A stretch of 64,000 nucleotides of DNA from an uncultured Erysipelotrichaceae bacterium (GCA_902791935.1 CADAXQ010000004.1:62001-126000), one strand, 5' to 3'; counted from the first letter of the stretch, positions 35,455 to 45,468 are shown. Translations and numbers: made by a program. The notes: generated by a model not told the origin, from the sequence alone.

Positions 35455-37419
35455 ATGAAGAAAAAATCAACAACATTGGTGTTGCTCTTTACAGGAGCGA
35501 TGCTTCTTAGTGGTTGCGGGGAGAAGAATCCAAGTGGGTCTTCAAACTCCTCTCACCAAAATTCCACATCCTCACAGCCAGTCGCTAAAACGTTTGCGGT
35601 AACGTGGAATCAAGACCCTGCAAAATATACTTTGGTTCCTGAAGCCGGCCTAGACGCAGCAAAAATCAAAGAAGGCACTCCCTTCCGCTTCCATTTGACC
35701 ATGACTGACGCCTATAGCAAAAAGACGAATCTTTCGGTGAAAGAAGGAACCAACGAGCTGACTCCCAATGGTGAGGGCATCTATCAAACGGGCGCGATAA
35801 AAGCAAATGTTGCTTTATCGATTTCTGTGGACATCAATACCTACGTCATTTCCTTCGTGGATGCGGATGGAAAAGAACTACAAAAGAAGACTTATTCGCA
35901 CGGTGATAAAGTCTCTTATGACGGGGTTACGCCTTCTAAAGAGAGCACCCAGTCAAAAACCTATACCTTCGCTGGCTGGGACAAAGAGGTGACGGACGCC
36001 GTTGCGGATACGACATACACCGCTGTATATGACATCACGTCTGATCCAAATTATTTCACGTCTTTTGATACGGCCGAAGAAATGGGCGATGTTGATGGCA
36101 CAAAAGAATTCTTAGAAACCTTTGAAGGGGAAAACGGCGTGGTCAAAACCGTGGAATCGAATGCGACGGATACGGGAGCAGGGTTTTTGGCCATGCATTT
36201 CTCTTCCTTGGTTATGAGCAAGGCCATGGAAGCCAAATTCGATTACATCCGTTTGCACGTTTATGTGGATGCAGAGACAGAAAGCGCCGCCTTGCCTTTC
36301 TACTCTTGGAACGCAAAGCTTGGGGATATTGCTTTGAAGCAATGGACATATTTTGATATTAACCTCAAGACTCTTTCAGCAAACTCCTTTCTGGCGAAAG
36401 AGGAAATCAATCGCCAAGGTGTATATGATGCTTTAAAAGAAAAATACGTCGATGGAAGCGCGGTCATGATGTATACCAACGATGAAACATTGGTTAAAAA
36501 CAAAGCGCCCGTTACGTTCTATTTGGATTCCATTACTTGGGGCGTCAGCCATGTTGCCGACAGCATTGTCTCCATTGAAGGGCTAAGTGCAGATTACGAC
36601 CTATCAAAAGGAGCCATGGCCTTACCGACCAAAGTTAAATTGACGGATGGCGTGTTCGAAAGCCAAAAAGATATTACGGAAAAGAAAGTGTATGCCTTAA
36701 ATGGCGAAACCTGGGAAGAAGTGGCAACGGAAAACGATGCCGTCACTTTGCCAAAGGCAGGAAAATACAAAATGGTCGTCAAAGCCGACGGCGTGACGGA
36801 CGCGTTTGAAAAAACGTTCTTGGCAGAAGACTTGACCAACACCGTTTATAGCTACGCCACCGATGATGTTTATACGGAAGACCCCGTTGGCGAACCATAT
36901 CCTGTGAAAGGGCAGCACGTGCAAATCGATTACCACAACGGCGGTAGCACCTGGTTGGAAGAATATAAAGATTCCAATGGCGTCACTGAATATGGTGTCG
37001 TGAAAGCAAATAACGCCCAATCCAGCGTTCGCTTAGATTTGGGGAACAAAAAATTCGCGTTCGATTACATCACCATCAGAATGTGCTTTGCGACGGAAAC
37101 GAAAAAGAGAATCTCAGCCTACAGCGCCAACGTGGAACTTGATAGTTCTTATTATGGCACCGCTCGTTATTCAAACGAATGGATGGACCTCAAAGTGACA
37201 CGTGAGAATTTGAAAAACAAAGGATCGGAAATGTATTGGTCACAGTCTGCTACCTATACCGATGATAGCGATGATACATTCTATAATCTTTGTTTTGGAA
37301 CTGTCGGTTATAACAAGCAATCCTGCTTGATGTTTAGGATGATGAACTACGATCCGTGGGGCGAAGCAACAGATGGAACCCTTCTTGTTTCCAAGATCAC
37401 TTACGGATTAAACGGATAA
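35455..37419 (+). CDS. Surface lipoprotein with InlB B-repeat-like module (paralog B)
   Basis: The 654-residue lipoprotein has a signal ending LLSGC, a Ser/Asn/Gln-rich linker (about 25-45) and a beta domain. An InlB B-repeat / Flg_new module follows (about 125-190: ISFVDADGKELQKKTY, TFAGWDKEV, TTYTAVYD). The C-terminal 450 residues repeat the architecture of paralog A (FETFEGENGVV, FYLDSITWG, DDVYTEDP, NLCFGTVGYN), pointing to tandem duplication with swapped N-terminal modules. AGGAGGT precedes the ATG. It is the last gene of the importer operon, followed by a strong terminator. Confidence 0.75.
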   Translation: MKKKSTTLVLLFTGAMLLSGCGEKNPSGSSNSSHQNSTSSQPVAKTFAVTWNQDPAKYTLVPEAGLDAAKIKEGTPFRFHLTMTDAYSKKTNLSVKEGTNELTPNGEGIYQTGAIKANVALSISVDINTYVISFVDADGKELQKKTYSHGDKVSYDGVTPSKESTQSKTYTFAGWDKEVTDAVADTTYTAVYDITSDPNYFTSFDTAEEMGDVDGTKEFLETFEGENGVVKTVESNATDTGAGFLAMHFSSLVMSKAMEAKFDYIRLHVYVDAETESAALPFYSWNAKLGDIALKQWTYFDINLKTLSANSFLAKEEINRQGVYDALKEKYVDGSAVMMYTNDETLVKNKAPVTFYLDSITWGVSHVADSIVSIEGLSADYDLSKGAMALPTKVKLTDGVFESQKDITEKKVYALNGETWEEVATENDAVTLPKAGKYKMVVKADGVTDAFEKTFLAEDLTNTVYSYATDDVYTEDPVGEPYPVKGQHVQIDYHNGGSTWLEEYKDSNGVTEYGVVKANNAQSSVRLDLGNKKFAFDYITIRMCFATETKKRISAYSANVELDSSYYGTARYSNEWMDLKVTRENLKNKGSEMYWSQSATYTDDSDDTFYNLCFGTVGYNKQSCLMFRMMNYDPWGEATDGTLLVSKITYGLNG

Positions 37420-37432
37420 TATAAAAATACGA

Positions 37433-37475
37433 CAAGAAAGGGCGGGCGTGTTTATCGTCCGCCTCTTCTTGTTTT
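37433..37475 (+). terminator. Strong intrinsic terminator ending the importer operon
   Basis: A 16-bp stem with one mismatch (37433-37448 with 37456-37471), loop TGTTTAT, then TTTTG. It separates the surface/import genes from the cytoplasmic enzymes. Confidence 0.88.
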
Positions 37476-37502
37476 GATAAAATAGAGAAAAGAGGAACGG
37501 GA

Positions 37503-39371
37503 ATGAAAATCAAAGTGGATTGTGTCTCTCCCTTTCTAGAAGGAATCAAAGAGTTGCAATCGCAACTTTCTTTTTCGCTAGATGAGGGCGGATATCCGAT
37601 TCATTTTTTGTCAATTGAAGGCGATACGCTGACCGTGAAAACAACGGAAAGTGCTGCGGTGGTTTATTATCCAAAGAATCATTTGTTTTATCTTGGCTTT
37701 TCTTTGGCCCTTCAATATGTGAAAACAGACAAAACGATTGTCGTCAAACGCAATATTTCTCAACTAGGAACGATGCAAGATTGCTCTGATGGCGTCATGT
37801 CTGTCGAAGGCATCAAGACCATGATTCGACAAAGCGCCCTGTTGGGATATACCTATCTAGGGCTTTATCTTGAATCCACGTACCGTGTCGATGACGAACC
37901 TTATTTTGGTTACCGAAATGCTTCCTATAGCAAGGAAGAACTAAAAGAAATCGCTGCCTATGGGGAACGATTTGATGTTGAAATCGTCCCTTTTATTCAA
38001 ACACTTGGCCACATGGGTCAAATGCTTCGCTGGTCACGTTTTGGGGAATTCCGCGATATCAATGATGTGATGCTAGCGGATTACGAACCAACATATGCGC
38101 TCATCCGCAAAATGATTCGTAGCATCCGTTCTTGTTTTAAAACCAAACGCCTCTCTTTAGGCATGGATGAGTCTTATTGGATGGGAAGCGGTCGTTATCA
38201 CTGGTTTGTCAATGGTTCCTATCCGGATCAAAAGGCCATGTTTTTACGGCACCTGAACCGTGTATCTCAAATTGCTATAGAAGAAGGATTCGAAGACTTG
38301 GAAATTTGGTGTGATACCCTTTTTGAGATGGAATTCCAAGGGTATATGTTCCCGCCAGATTCGCTGTATCGCCCCTTTTCAAACGAAATCAAGCAACAGA
38401 TTCCTTCCCACGTGACCATCCGACTTTGGAATTATGCCGTTCATGAAAAAGAAGAGTTTTTGCGTTGTTACCGGATGGTGGAAGATCTTTGCCCGCGCGT
38501 CTCTTTCGCTACGATTGCGCATGGTTACGCTTCTTTTGCGCCGCTAAACAAGATAGGGGTTCGTTCTCTTCCCGCCATCAGGGACGGAATGAAGACGAGT
38601 GGCATGCAAGATTTGCTCATTACACGTTGGGAAACGATAACATCCCCTTTGTTGGCAATCCCAACTTATTTTGCTTATAGCAATGCCGCTATCTCTTACG
38701 AAGGAATCGATCCTTCTTCTCGGAGTCCCTTTTTGTTTGGATACAGCCAAGAAGAATTGTTAGAACTCGATCTGCCAAACGAAGTCTCTTTTGAGACACC
38801 AACCGATCCTTTCGAGGAAGTTAATCCGGCTTATTATCTTGTTTTTGATGATTTGTTTTTCGGCGTTATGGCTCCCCACACGCCAGAAACGGCAGGGGAA
38901 TTCTATCGTAAGGCGGCTCTTCGGCTGAATGCCTTAGCCAAGAAGAAAGGGTATTTGTCACCTCTTTTCTCTTGGGAAACGGCTCTATGTCGCTTATTGG
39001 CAAAAAAGACACCTCTCGTGCATCGTTTGCCTCAAGCGTATCAAGAACATGACCGGCTGCAATTGCATCAAATTGCCGATGATATATCGCCGTTAATGGA
39101 AGAATGGCAATCGTTTTACGAGGCCTACCGACAACACTGGTTAAGCTACTGCAAAGAGGATGGCTTTGCGTTATTTACTGCTCGTTTCGCTGCCTCATTT
39201 GCTCGCCTTGTCGAAATTCGCCAGGCTATTTGGGACTATCTGGATGGCAAAATACCGGCATTGCCCTCTTTCAGTGAAACACGCCTTCCTTTATATCCAG
39301 GTAGTGAAAGAAAAATTACGTTTTATAAAGATTGGCTTGGAATTGCGCTAGGTCGCAAAAATAGATTGTGA
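37503..39371 (+). CDS. GH20-like beta-N-acetylhexosaminidase, cytoplasmic
   Basis: The 622-residue protein has no signal peptide. A short N-terminal domain precedes a TIM barrel that contains PFIQTLGHMGQML and LGMDESYWMGSGRY; Asp222-Glu223 are the expected stabilising Asp and acid Glu of GH20. A helical C-terminal region of about 200 residues follows. GH20 enzymes release terminal GlcNAc or GalNAc by substrate-assisted catalysis. The sequence resembles GcnA-type intracellular enzymes of Firmicutes. GAGGAACGG serves as ribosome site. It forms an operon with the GH94 enzyme (9-nt gap) and the next gene. Confidence 0.8.
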   Translation: MKIKVDCVSPFLEGIKELQSQLSFSLDEGGYPIHFLSIEGDTLTVKTTESAAVVYYPKNHLFYLGFSLALQYVKTDKTIVVKRNISQLGTMQDCSDGVMSVEGIKTMIRQSALLGYTYLGLYLESTYRVDDEPYFGYRNASYSKEELKEIAAYGERFDVEIVPFIQTLGHMGQMLRWSRFGEFRDINDVMLADYEPTYALIRKMIRSIRSCFKTKRLSLGMDESYWMGSGRYHWFVNGSYPDQKAMFLRHLNRVSQIAIEEGFEDLEIWCDTLFEMEFQGYMFPPDSLYRPFSNEIKQQIPSHVTIRLWNYAVHEKEEFLRCYRMVEDLCPRVSFATIAHGYASFAPLNKIGVRSLPAIRDGMKTSGMQDLLITRWETITSPLLAIPTYFAYSNAAISYEGIDPSSRSPFLFGYSQEELLELDLPNEVSFETPTDPFEEVNPAYYLVFDDLFFGVMAPHTPETAGEFYRKAALRLNALAKKKGYLSPLFSWETALCRLLAKKTPLVHRLPQAYQEHDRLQLHQIADDISPLMEEWQSFYEAYRQHWLSYCKEDGFALFTARFAASFARLVEIRQAIWDYLDGKIPALPSFSETRLPLYPGSERKITFYKDWLGIALGRKNRL

Positions 39372-39380
39372 GGATTCATT

Positions 39381-41690
39381 ATGGCAAATCATTTCGATGA
39401 CGAAAAACGCGAATACGTGATTGAGGATATGTTCCCTAGACGGGATTGGTTGAATTACCTTTGGAATTCCAATACGGTTCTTTGCTTGACACAGTTTGGC
39501 GATGGGAATGCCTTCACCAATTTAGGATCGACGAACCGTCAAATCGACGCCGGCCCTCGTTATCTTTATGTGCGGAACGGAAATAACGGAAAATTACGGG
39601 CGATGAATCGGAATTTTTCACAAGAGAAATTCGATCGTTTTGAATGCCATGTCGGCATTGGGTATCACACCGTTCTTTCAGAAGTGGACGGTATCCGTTC
39701 CGAATTGACTTTCCTTGTGCCTACCATCGGGAGAGTTGTGCTTGCCAAAGCCACGGTGACAAATATTTCTTCGAAGACGTTACCCTTGGACATCGCTTTC
39801 CTTTGTCATCCCACTGTCGTGATGGGACCACACACTTCCTATGGAGAAGGGCATAAAGCAAAAGACGGAAATTATCTTCTTTATACCTACGAAGGATATC
39901 GCATCCCTCGTTCTTACGATGATGTGGTGCTTGGATCTGCGTTGCCTTTTGAAGAATACGAAGTATCCGAGCAACGTTTGTTACGCGGTTATCGCACCTA
40001 TGCGAATCCGCTTCCGTTAGAAAAGGGAAAACTAGCTTCGCAAGGCAGTGATTTCGACGCTTCTTATGTCGGAGTCATCATGCATCACGTTACTTTAAAA
40101 CCAGGAGAACGTTTTGAAAACGTTTATGCCTATGGTGCCGTCAACAACGAAGATGAAGCGAAATCTTTGGTTCATGATTTTGCTTCTCTTTCGCGTTTTG
40201 ATAAGGAATTAAAAGAAATTCAAAAGAAAGCAAAGCAATATGATGATTGCTTCCATGTTGTCTCTCCTGATCCGATTTTAAATTCGCAAGTCAACCTTTG
40301 GCTAAAACGACAATTGTCCTTAGGAAAAGACTGGGGAAGGATTTATGGCAAAGGCTTTCGTGATGTGACGCAAGATTGCACGGCCTTTGCTTCTTTAGAT
40401 CCTGCTTTAGCCCGCACCCGAATCTTAGAAATCCTGAAGCATCAATATGAAGATGGGAATCCCATCCGCATGTATGAACCTGACTTTACCTATCCCTATA
40501 ACGATGGCGCCAGTTGGATTCCAGCAGCTTTATATGCTTACCTTGCAGAGACGGGCGATAAAACCATCTTGGAAGAGAAACTTCCTTATCTTCCAGGAAC
40601 TACGGAAAGCCATTGGGATTTAAGCGATGCCTTTGTTTACCGCGCTTATCAGGGAACTTCTTATCAAGAAAGCGTCTTAGCACACGTCAAACGCGGGATG
40701 GACCACTTGGCAAAAACACGCGGTGAACATGGCTTAGTGCTTTTCCTTGGCGGGGATTGGAACGATTCCTTGAATGCCGCAGGACTAGCAAAGAAAGGCG
40801 AAAGCGTGTGGTTATCCATTGCTACTGTCAAAGCCTATAACGAATGGATTGAAATTCTGCGTTTCGCTGGCAAAGAAGAATGGATCCCCGAAGCCACCAA
40901 AATCAAAGAAGAAATCCGTCATGCCATTTTGGCTGATGGACAAAGTGACGGCCACTTGATTTATGGCTATACCGATGAAGGAAAGGCCATCGGTGCAAAA
41001 GACAGTGAAGGTCCCACTCTATTCTTAAATCCGCAAACATGGGCAGTGCTTGCTTCTTTGACTTCGAAAGAACAATTGGAAAAATACATGGATCAAGTGG
41101 AGGAAACGCTGCGTTGTCCCTTTGGTTATCGTTTGTGTTATCCCTCTTACACCAAAGGAGATGACACAATTGGTCGGGTCAGTTATTTTAAACCAGGATT
41201 GGTCGAAAATGGCTCAGTGTATAACCACGGCGTTGCTTTCAAAATGGTTGCTGACTGCATGTTAGGAAGAGGGGATAAAGCCTACGAGACCTATCGTTTG
41301 ATCCGTTATGACAATCCGAAAAATCCCGACAACGGGATGGAGCCTTATGCTTGGAGCAATATGTATATAGGGCCGGACGATCCGAATTTAGCCGGATATG
41401 CCCCAATGAGTTGGATCACCGGAACGGCGGGTTGGATTTATCGCGCCTTGACCCAATATCTTTTTGGAATTCGTCCAACGTTAGAAGGATTGCTTGTCGA
41501 TCCTTGCTTGCCTTCTTCTTGGAAGGAAGCGGAAGCAAGCCGCGAATTCCGTGGCACCATTTATCATTTCCATTTCCTTGCAGGAGAAAAAGTTACTGTC
41601 AAAGAAGATGGAAAAGAAGTGCCAAATGGACTGTTACTTCCCGATGAACGAAAAGAACGTTGGATTGAAGTGGCTTTTAAAGCGGAATAG
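39381..41690 (+). CDS. GH94 glycoside phosphorylase
   Basis: The 769-residue protein shows the GH94 order: an N-terminal beta sandwich and helical linker, then an (alpha/alpha)6 barrel holding the GDWND motif (residues 458-462) with the catalytic Asp. The conserved segments DVTQDC, LENGSVYNHG-type VENGSVYNHG, EPYAWSNMYIGP and SWITGTAGWIYRALTQYLFG follow. GH94 enzymes cleave beta-glycosides with phosphate to alpha-sugar-1-phosphate, saving ATP. Which disaccharide is used (cellobiose, chitobiose, other) cannot be told from motifs; the HexNAc neighbours favour an amino-sugar substrate, as inference. Confidence 0.85.
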   Translation: MANHFDDEKREYVIEDMFPRRDWLNYLWNSNTVLCLTQFGDGNAFTNLGSTNRQIDAGPRYLYVRNGNNGKLRAMNRNFSQEKFDRFECHVGIGYHTVLSEVDGIRSELTFLVPTIGRVVLAKATVTNISSKTLPLDIAFLCHPTVVMGPHTSYGEGHKAKDGNYLLYTYEGYRIPRSYDDVVLGSALPFEEYEVSEQRLLRGYRTYANPLPLEKGKLASQGSDFDASYVGVIMHHVTLKPGERFENVYAYGAVNNEDEAKSLVHDFASLSRFDKELKEIQKKAKQYDDCFHVVSPDPILNSQVNLWLKRQLSLGKDWGRIYGKGFRDVTQDCTAFASLDPALARTRILEILKHQYEDGNPIRMYEPDFTYPYNDGASWIPAALYAYLAETGDKTILEEKLPYLPGTTESHWDLSDAFVYRAYQGTSYQESVLAHVKRGMDHLAKTRGEHGLVLFLGGDWNDSLNAAGLAKKGESVWLSIATVKAYNEWIEILRFAGKEEWIPEATKIKEEIRHAILADGQSDGHLIYGYTDEGKAIGAKDSEGPTLFLNPQTWAVLASLTSKEQLEKYMDQVEETLRCPFGYRLCYPSYTKGDDTIGRVSYFKPGLVENGSVYNHGVAFKMVADCMLGRGDKAYETYRLIRYDNPKNPDNGMEPYAWSNMYIGPDDPNLAGYAPMSWITGTAGWIYRALTQYLFGIRPTLEGLLVDPCLPSSWKEAEASREFRGTIYHFHFLAGEKVTVKEDGKEVPNGLLLPDERKERWIEVAFKAE

Positions 41691-41701
41691 AGGGACAAAT
41701 C

Positions 41702-43696
41702 ATGGAGAAAAGAATTGTCACCAAACCCAATGACACCACGTTGGTGTTAACTGATTTACGCGATGGGCGAAGCTTATTGAATGGCGGTGATTTATCTCTC
41801 TCCTATACCAGGAAAGACGAAGACATCACCAAAGGGGAACGGCAAAATGGCTGCTCACCTTATGACAGCCATGAAGGAAAACTAATATGGGACAAAGAAA
41901 GAAAGTCGTTACGGAATGAAGAATTCCAATCCACATTGTCTTATGAAACCTTAGAAAATGGCATCGTCTTGACCTTAGAAGGGCATTCTTCCTTGGCAAG
42001 CGAATACGGACTGAACCTTCCTTTTGACTTCATGGGGAAAAAGAATTCCGGACATTATCCGCATCAATATTTATTCACAAGCCCTTATCGGTCCTTGGAA
42101 GACACTTATCAATATGTTTTGCTAGAAAAGCCAGATGGGAATGACTTGCTGGTTGTCTTCTTATCGCCAGTTGATGGCTGGAAGATGGATTATTCTCCTT
42201 ATGTCGGTGGCCATTATTTCACGAATTTGAAAGTGTTATCTTCTTTTGACCGCGCTTATCACACCGATTCCACCAAACAGCTTGTGAAAGTGGGTCTCTT
42301 CCCGGTTTCTTCCTTGCGTGAAGCATTAGAAATCGTGACACGATTATTGAAAGTTCCTGCCGTTTATTATGAAAAGAGCTATTCCTTTGATGGAAGGGGA
42401 GAAGTGGAAATCATCGGCCCTTGTGACCAAATGGTGGTGAAAACGGAGGAGAAAGAAGAAAAATTTCCTGTTACTTCCTCCCATTTCACGTATCAAAACG
42501 CCAAACGGAAGACCTATTTGATTCCTTATTGGCAAGGCAAGCGCGGGCTTGATGCATCCGTATGGACGTTTGAAGATCCGAAGGAAACGGGGAAGAAAGT
42601 CTTGGAACATTTATTCTCACGCCCGGATTTCCCACCTCACGACAATCTTTGTGAAGGGGCTTGTTATGCTTCCGCCGCCTTGCGTTATATGAAAAAATAC
42701 GGGGAAAATGCGTTTTTCATGAGCCAAATGGAGAAGTTCTTCTCCTTATTGATGGCAACAGACGAATCCAAAGCTATCCCCGATCTTACTATTTTTAATC
42801 AACCGCAAAACGGTTATCCTGCTTATCATTTATATCGTTCTTCAAGGATTCAAGAACAAGCCTTCGGCATCACCATTTTCCAAGATGCATACGAATTAAC
42901 CGGCAAAGATATTTATTATGAATATGCGACAAAGGCCTTGAATACATTGCTAGATACCTATCAAAAAGAAGATGGTCGGCTAGAAACCTCCCACGCCGGA
43001 ACGCCAGAAGATTACAGCACCGTGTGTTGCCCTTTGATTCCGATTGTCGATATGGCTTTATTGACCGAAAAGAAAGATCCGGTTTTAGCGAGGAAATATC
43101 ATGATGCCGCTTATCGTTTGGCGTCTTATATTGCCAAACGCGGCTTCCATTTCCCTACGGAAGGCGGGGATAGTCCATTAGCCGAAGAACAAATGGAAGA
43201 TGGTTCCATTTCTTGCTCCGCGCTGGCTTTGCTTTATTATTGCGCCAAAATCGAACGGAAAGAGGAATGGATCGCCTTGGCAAAAAAGATATTGGATTTC
43301 CACGAAACTTGGGTGATGAAGACGCCGGATTGCAATGTTTATCGTTCGTCGCTCCGTTGGTGGGAGACGAGATGGGAAGGGGATGGCGATGGGCCAGCGC
43401 TTTGCTGTGGCCATGGCTGGACCATTTGGCGCACGGAAGCGGATTACTGGTATGCCGTCTTGACGGGAGATTCAAAAGCCATGGAGAACGCCCTCTCTGG
43501 TTTTGCGACCAATTTTGCCAAAATTGGACCAAACGGCGAAGAAAAAGCCATCTACCAGATGGATTTCATCACCGGCGGTGGCTTCTTCGAAAAGAAAGAC
43601 ATCCGTTACCGCGTTGCTCCGCGTTTTCCGGATGCCGATGATATCAAAGTCTCTTTTTATGCGTGGATTCGCGCTTTTGAAACCATTCTTTCCTAA
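41702..43696 (+). CDS. Unassigned (alpha/alpha)6-type putative glycoside hydrolase or lyase
   Basis: I do not recognise the family of this 664-residue cytoplasmic protein. The first 300 residues look like beta sandwich (many Thr/Val strands). The last 350 look like an (alpha/alpha)-barrel with aromatic and acidic motifs such as NLCEGACYASAALRYM, RIQEQAFGITIFQDAYELTG, GTPEDYSTVCCPLI, SLRWWETRWEGDGDG and CCGHGWTIWRTEADYW. This beta-sandwich plus helical-toroid layout is shared by GH94, GH127, GH105-linked and several lyase families. GAGGGA precedes the ATG and only 11 nt separate it from the GH94 gene, so it probably acts on the same substrate. Confidence 0.6.
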   Translation: MEKRIVTKPNDTTLVLTDLRDGRSLLNGGDLSLSYTRKDEDITKGERQNGCSPYDSHEGKLIWDKERKSLRNEEFQSTLSYETLENGIVLTLEGHSSLASEYGLNLPFDFMGKKNSGHYPHQYLFTSPYRSLEDTYQYVLLEKPDGNDLLVVFLSPVDGWKMDYSPYVGGHYFTNLKVLSSFDRAYHTDSTKQLVKVGLFPVSSLREALEIVTRLLKVPAVYYEKSYSFDGRGEVEIIGPCDQMVVKTEEKEEKFPVTSSHFTYQNAKRKTYLIPYWQGKRGLDASVWTFEDPKETGKKVLEHLFSRPDFPPHDNLCEGACYASAALRYMKKYGENAFFMSQMEKFFSLLMATDESKAIPDLTIFNQPQNGYPAYHLYRSSRIQEQAFGITIFQDAYELTGKDIYYEYATKALNTLLDTYQKEDGRLETSHAGTPEDYSTVCCPLIPIVDMALLTEKKDPVLARKYHDAAYRLASYIAKRGFHFPTEGGDSPLAEEQMEDGSISCSALALLYYCAKIERKEEWIALAKKILDFHETWVMKTPDCNVYRSSLRWWETRWEGDGDGPALCCGHGWTIWRTEADYWYAVLTGDSKAMENALSGFATNFAKIGPNGEEKAIYQMDFITGGGFFEKKDIRYRVAPRFPDADDIKVSFYAWIRAFETILS

Positions 43697-43698
43697 GG

Positions 43699-44472
43699 TC
43701 AGCGCGGTAGAAAGCCATTGCTTTTGAGCCAATTCTCCAATAGGAGCGTCCAAGCGTGAACGGATGGCACTTTTGGCGCCAACCCAATGCCGTGTCCTCC
43801 TTCTTGAAAAACATGGCATTCATAAGGGACATGCTTTGCAGCCAGTTCTTTCGCATAAGCGTAAGTATTTTCTACGGGAACCAATGCATCGTTTGCGCAA
43901 GACCATAAAAACGTTTTTGGCGTTTTTGATGCGACTAGGCGCGAAAGATCGAACTTTTGCCGTTCTTCATAACGCGGACCTAATAGGTGACGAAAGGAAT
44001 CGAGATGCGCGAAAGGACCGGTGGATAAGACCACAGGATAACAAAGAACTTGGGCAGAAGCGTGGAAGTCTTCTTGGTCAACGACATCATTAACATCATT
44101 TGGCAAATCGAGTTGATCTACCGATAGAAGGGCGGCCAAATGAGCGCCAGCAGAAGAACCGACGGCTAGGATTTGTTGCGGATTAACGCCGAAGGAAACG
44201 GCGTGGAAGCGAAGAAAACGAATAGCGCGTCTAGCGTCGAGCAAGGGATCAGGAAAATAATGCGGTGTCAACGAATAACGAAGCACGAATGCATGCATGC
44301 CTAGAACGTTAAAGAATTCGGCATATCCTCTTCCCTCATGCTCGGATAAAGTTTGATATGCGCCTCCTGGGAAAATTAAAACGGCCGCTTGGGTGACGGG
44401 ATCCGCGGAAGGATAGAAATCTATTTCCGCCGAGCGATTGGGATTGTTTTCAAAGAGGCGGAAAGAACGCAT
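43699..44472 (-). CDS. Alpha/beta-hydrolase, BD-FAE/acetyl esterase-like
   Basis: The 257-residue protein has the oxyanion loop FPGGAYQTLS, a nucleophile elbow VGSSAGAH (Ser near 110), Asp in SCANDALVPVEN and His in GGHGIGLA. This is the catalytic triad of acetyl-xylan-esterase-like carbohydrate esterases. It is cytoplasmic, so it would remove acetyl groups from imported oligosaccharides. The ATG at 44472 overlaps the stop of the upstream PhnP-like gene (TGATG). The 3' end meets the gene on the other strand with a 2-nt gap and no terminator between. Confidence 0.82.
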   Translation of the reverse strand: MRSFRLFENNPNRSAEIDFYPSADPVTQAAVLIFPGGAYQTLSEHEGRGYAEFFNVLGMHAFVLRYSLTPHYFPDPLLDARRAIRFLRFHAVSFGVNPQQILAVGSSAGAHLAALLSVDQLDLPNDVNDVVDQEDFHASAQVLCYPVVLSTGPFAHLDSFRHLLGPRYEERQKFDLSRLVASKTPKTFLWSCANDALVPVENTYAYAKELAAKHVPYECHVFQEGGHGIGLAPKVPSVHAWTLLLENWLKSNGFLPR

Positions 44473-45302
44473 CAAAACTCAATCTCCATGCCGTCATAGG
44501 CGACAATTAAGCCGTTTGCTTCAGCGATTTTTGATAAATGCTCATGGGTATCAACACCACTGTAGTGTGAGATGTGGGTGCAGACGACCAAAGCATCGGA
44601 AGCCAAATTCCCATTGGCTTTGAAACGATCGCGTAAACGGATGTTTTGCCAAATGTTCATATGGCCATAGAATTCGTCTTTCAAGCTGCCAAAGGTGCAA
44701 TCGCAAGAAATCGCATTTAACACGACGTGGTGTTCTTTCATATATTGGTAGACCAATTCGCTAGGATCGGTTGAATCGACGAGATGAAGATAAGATTTTC
44801 CGTCCTTCTGAATCAAAAACTCCATGGCGTCCTCACGACGCATATGATTGGTGTAAAACGGCGTGACTTGATAGCCGGCAATGTCATATGTCTTGTTGCA
44901 TTCGATGGTTTTGACCGCGACGAAATTCAAGACGTACTCATTAAAGAAATCCACGGCATATAGCCGCTTACGAACGAACTCGTTGCCATAAAGGGTTAAA
45001 ACCGGAGCGATTCCTTTTGTCGATGCGGGCGTACGCATGACGATATCGTCGGGGTAATAATGGTCTTCGTGAGTGTGAGAAATCAACAAGTGGGCGATGG
45101 AGCCAAAATCAACGCCCCAGCGATTCATATTGACGTATGAATCGGGGGAAAAATCGATGGCGATGGTGTTGTCCAATACGAAACCGGTACGGGTGCGAAA
45201 ATCCTTGCCGCCATTTTTTCTGGCATTTTCACAAACCGGGCAATGGCAATAAAGAGAAGGAATGCCTTCGCTTGCTCCTGTGCCAAGATATTTCAATTTC
45301 AT
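44472..45302 (-). CDS. PhnP-like metallo-beta-lactamase fold hydrolase
   Basis: The 276-residue protein starts with KYLGTGASEG and the zinc-finger-like CHCPVCENARKNGGKDFRTRT seen in PhnP proteins. The metal motif SHTHEDHYYPDD, then HMRR, HLVDSTDP and a final THISHYSG follow. PhnP cleaves a cyclic phosphodiester of ribose, and relatives act on other phosphodiesters. AAAGGAG before the ATG at 45302 decides the start; the in-frame extension upstream lacks support. It lies in a two-gene operon with a carbohydrate esterase, divergent from GH3, so a sugar phosphodiester substrate is possible. Confidence 0.8.
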   Translation of the reverse strand: MKLKYLGTGASEGIPSLYCHCPVCENARKNGGKDFRTRTGFVLDNTIAIDFSPDSYVNMNRWGVDFGSIAHLLISHTHEDHYYPDDIVMRTPASTKGIAPVLTLYGNEFVRKRLYAVDFFNEYVLNFVAVKTIECNKTYDIAGYQVTPFYTNHMRREDAMEFLIQKDGKSYLHLVDSTDPSELVYQYMKEHHVVLNAISCDCTFGSLKDEFYGHMNIWQNIRLRDRFKANGNLASDALVVCTHISHYSGVDTHEHLSKIAEANGLIVAYDGMEIEF

Positions 45303-45468
45303 GGGAATCACTCCTTTTGGAATTACTATAAAAGAAATCATAACGTTTGGGTGCCGAATGGATTGAAATACGAACAAGAAAAAACATTTTTCACAATAGC
45401 GCAAGGAGAAAACGCAACGAGGGAACATGGATTTGTGCTATAAATCAAGCATAAGCAAGGATACCTTT

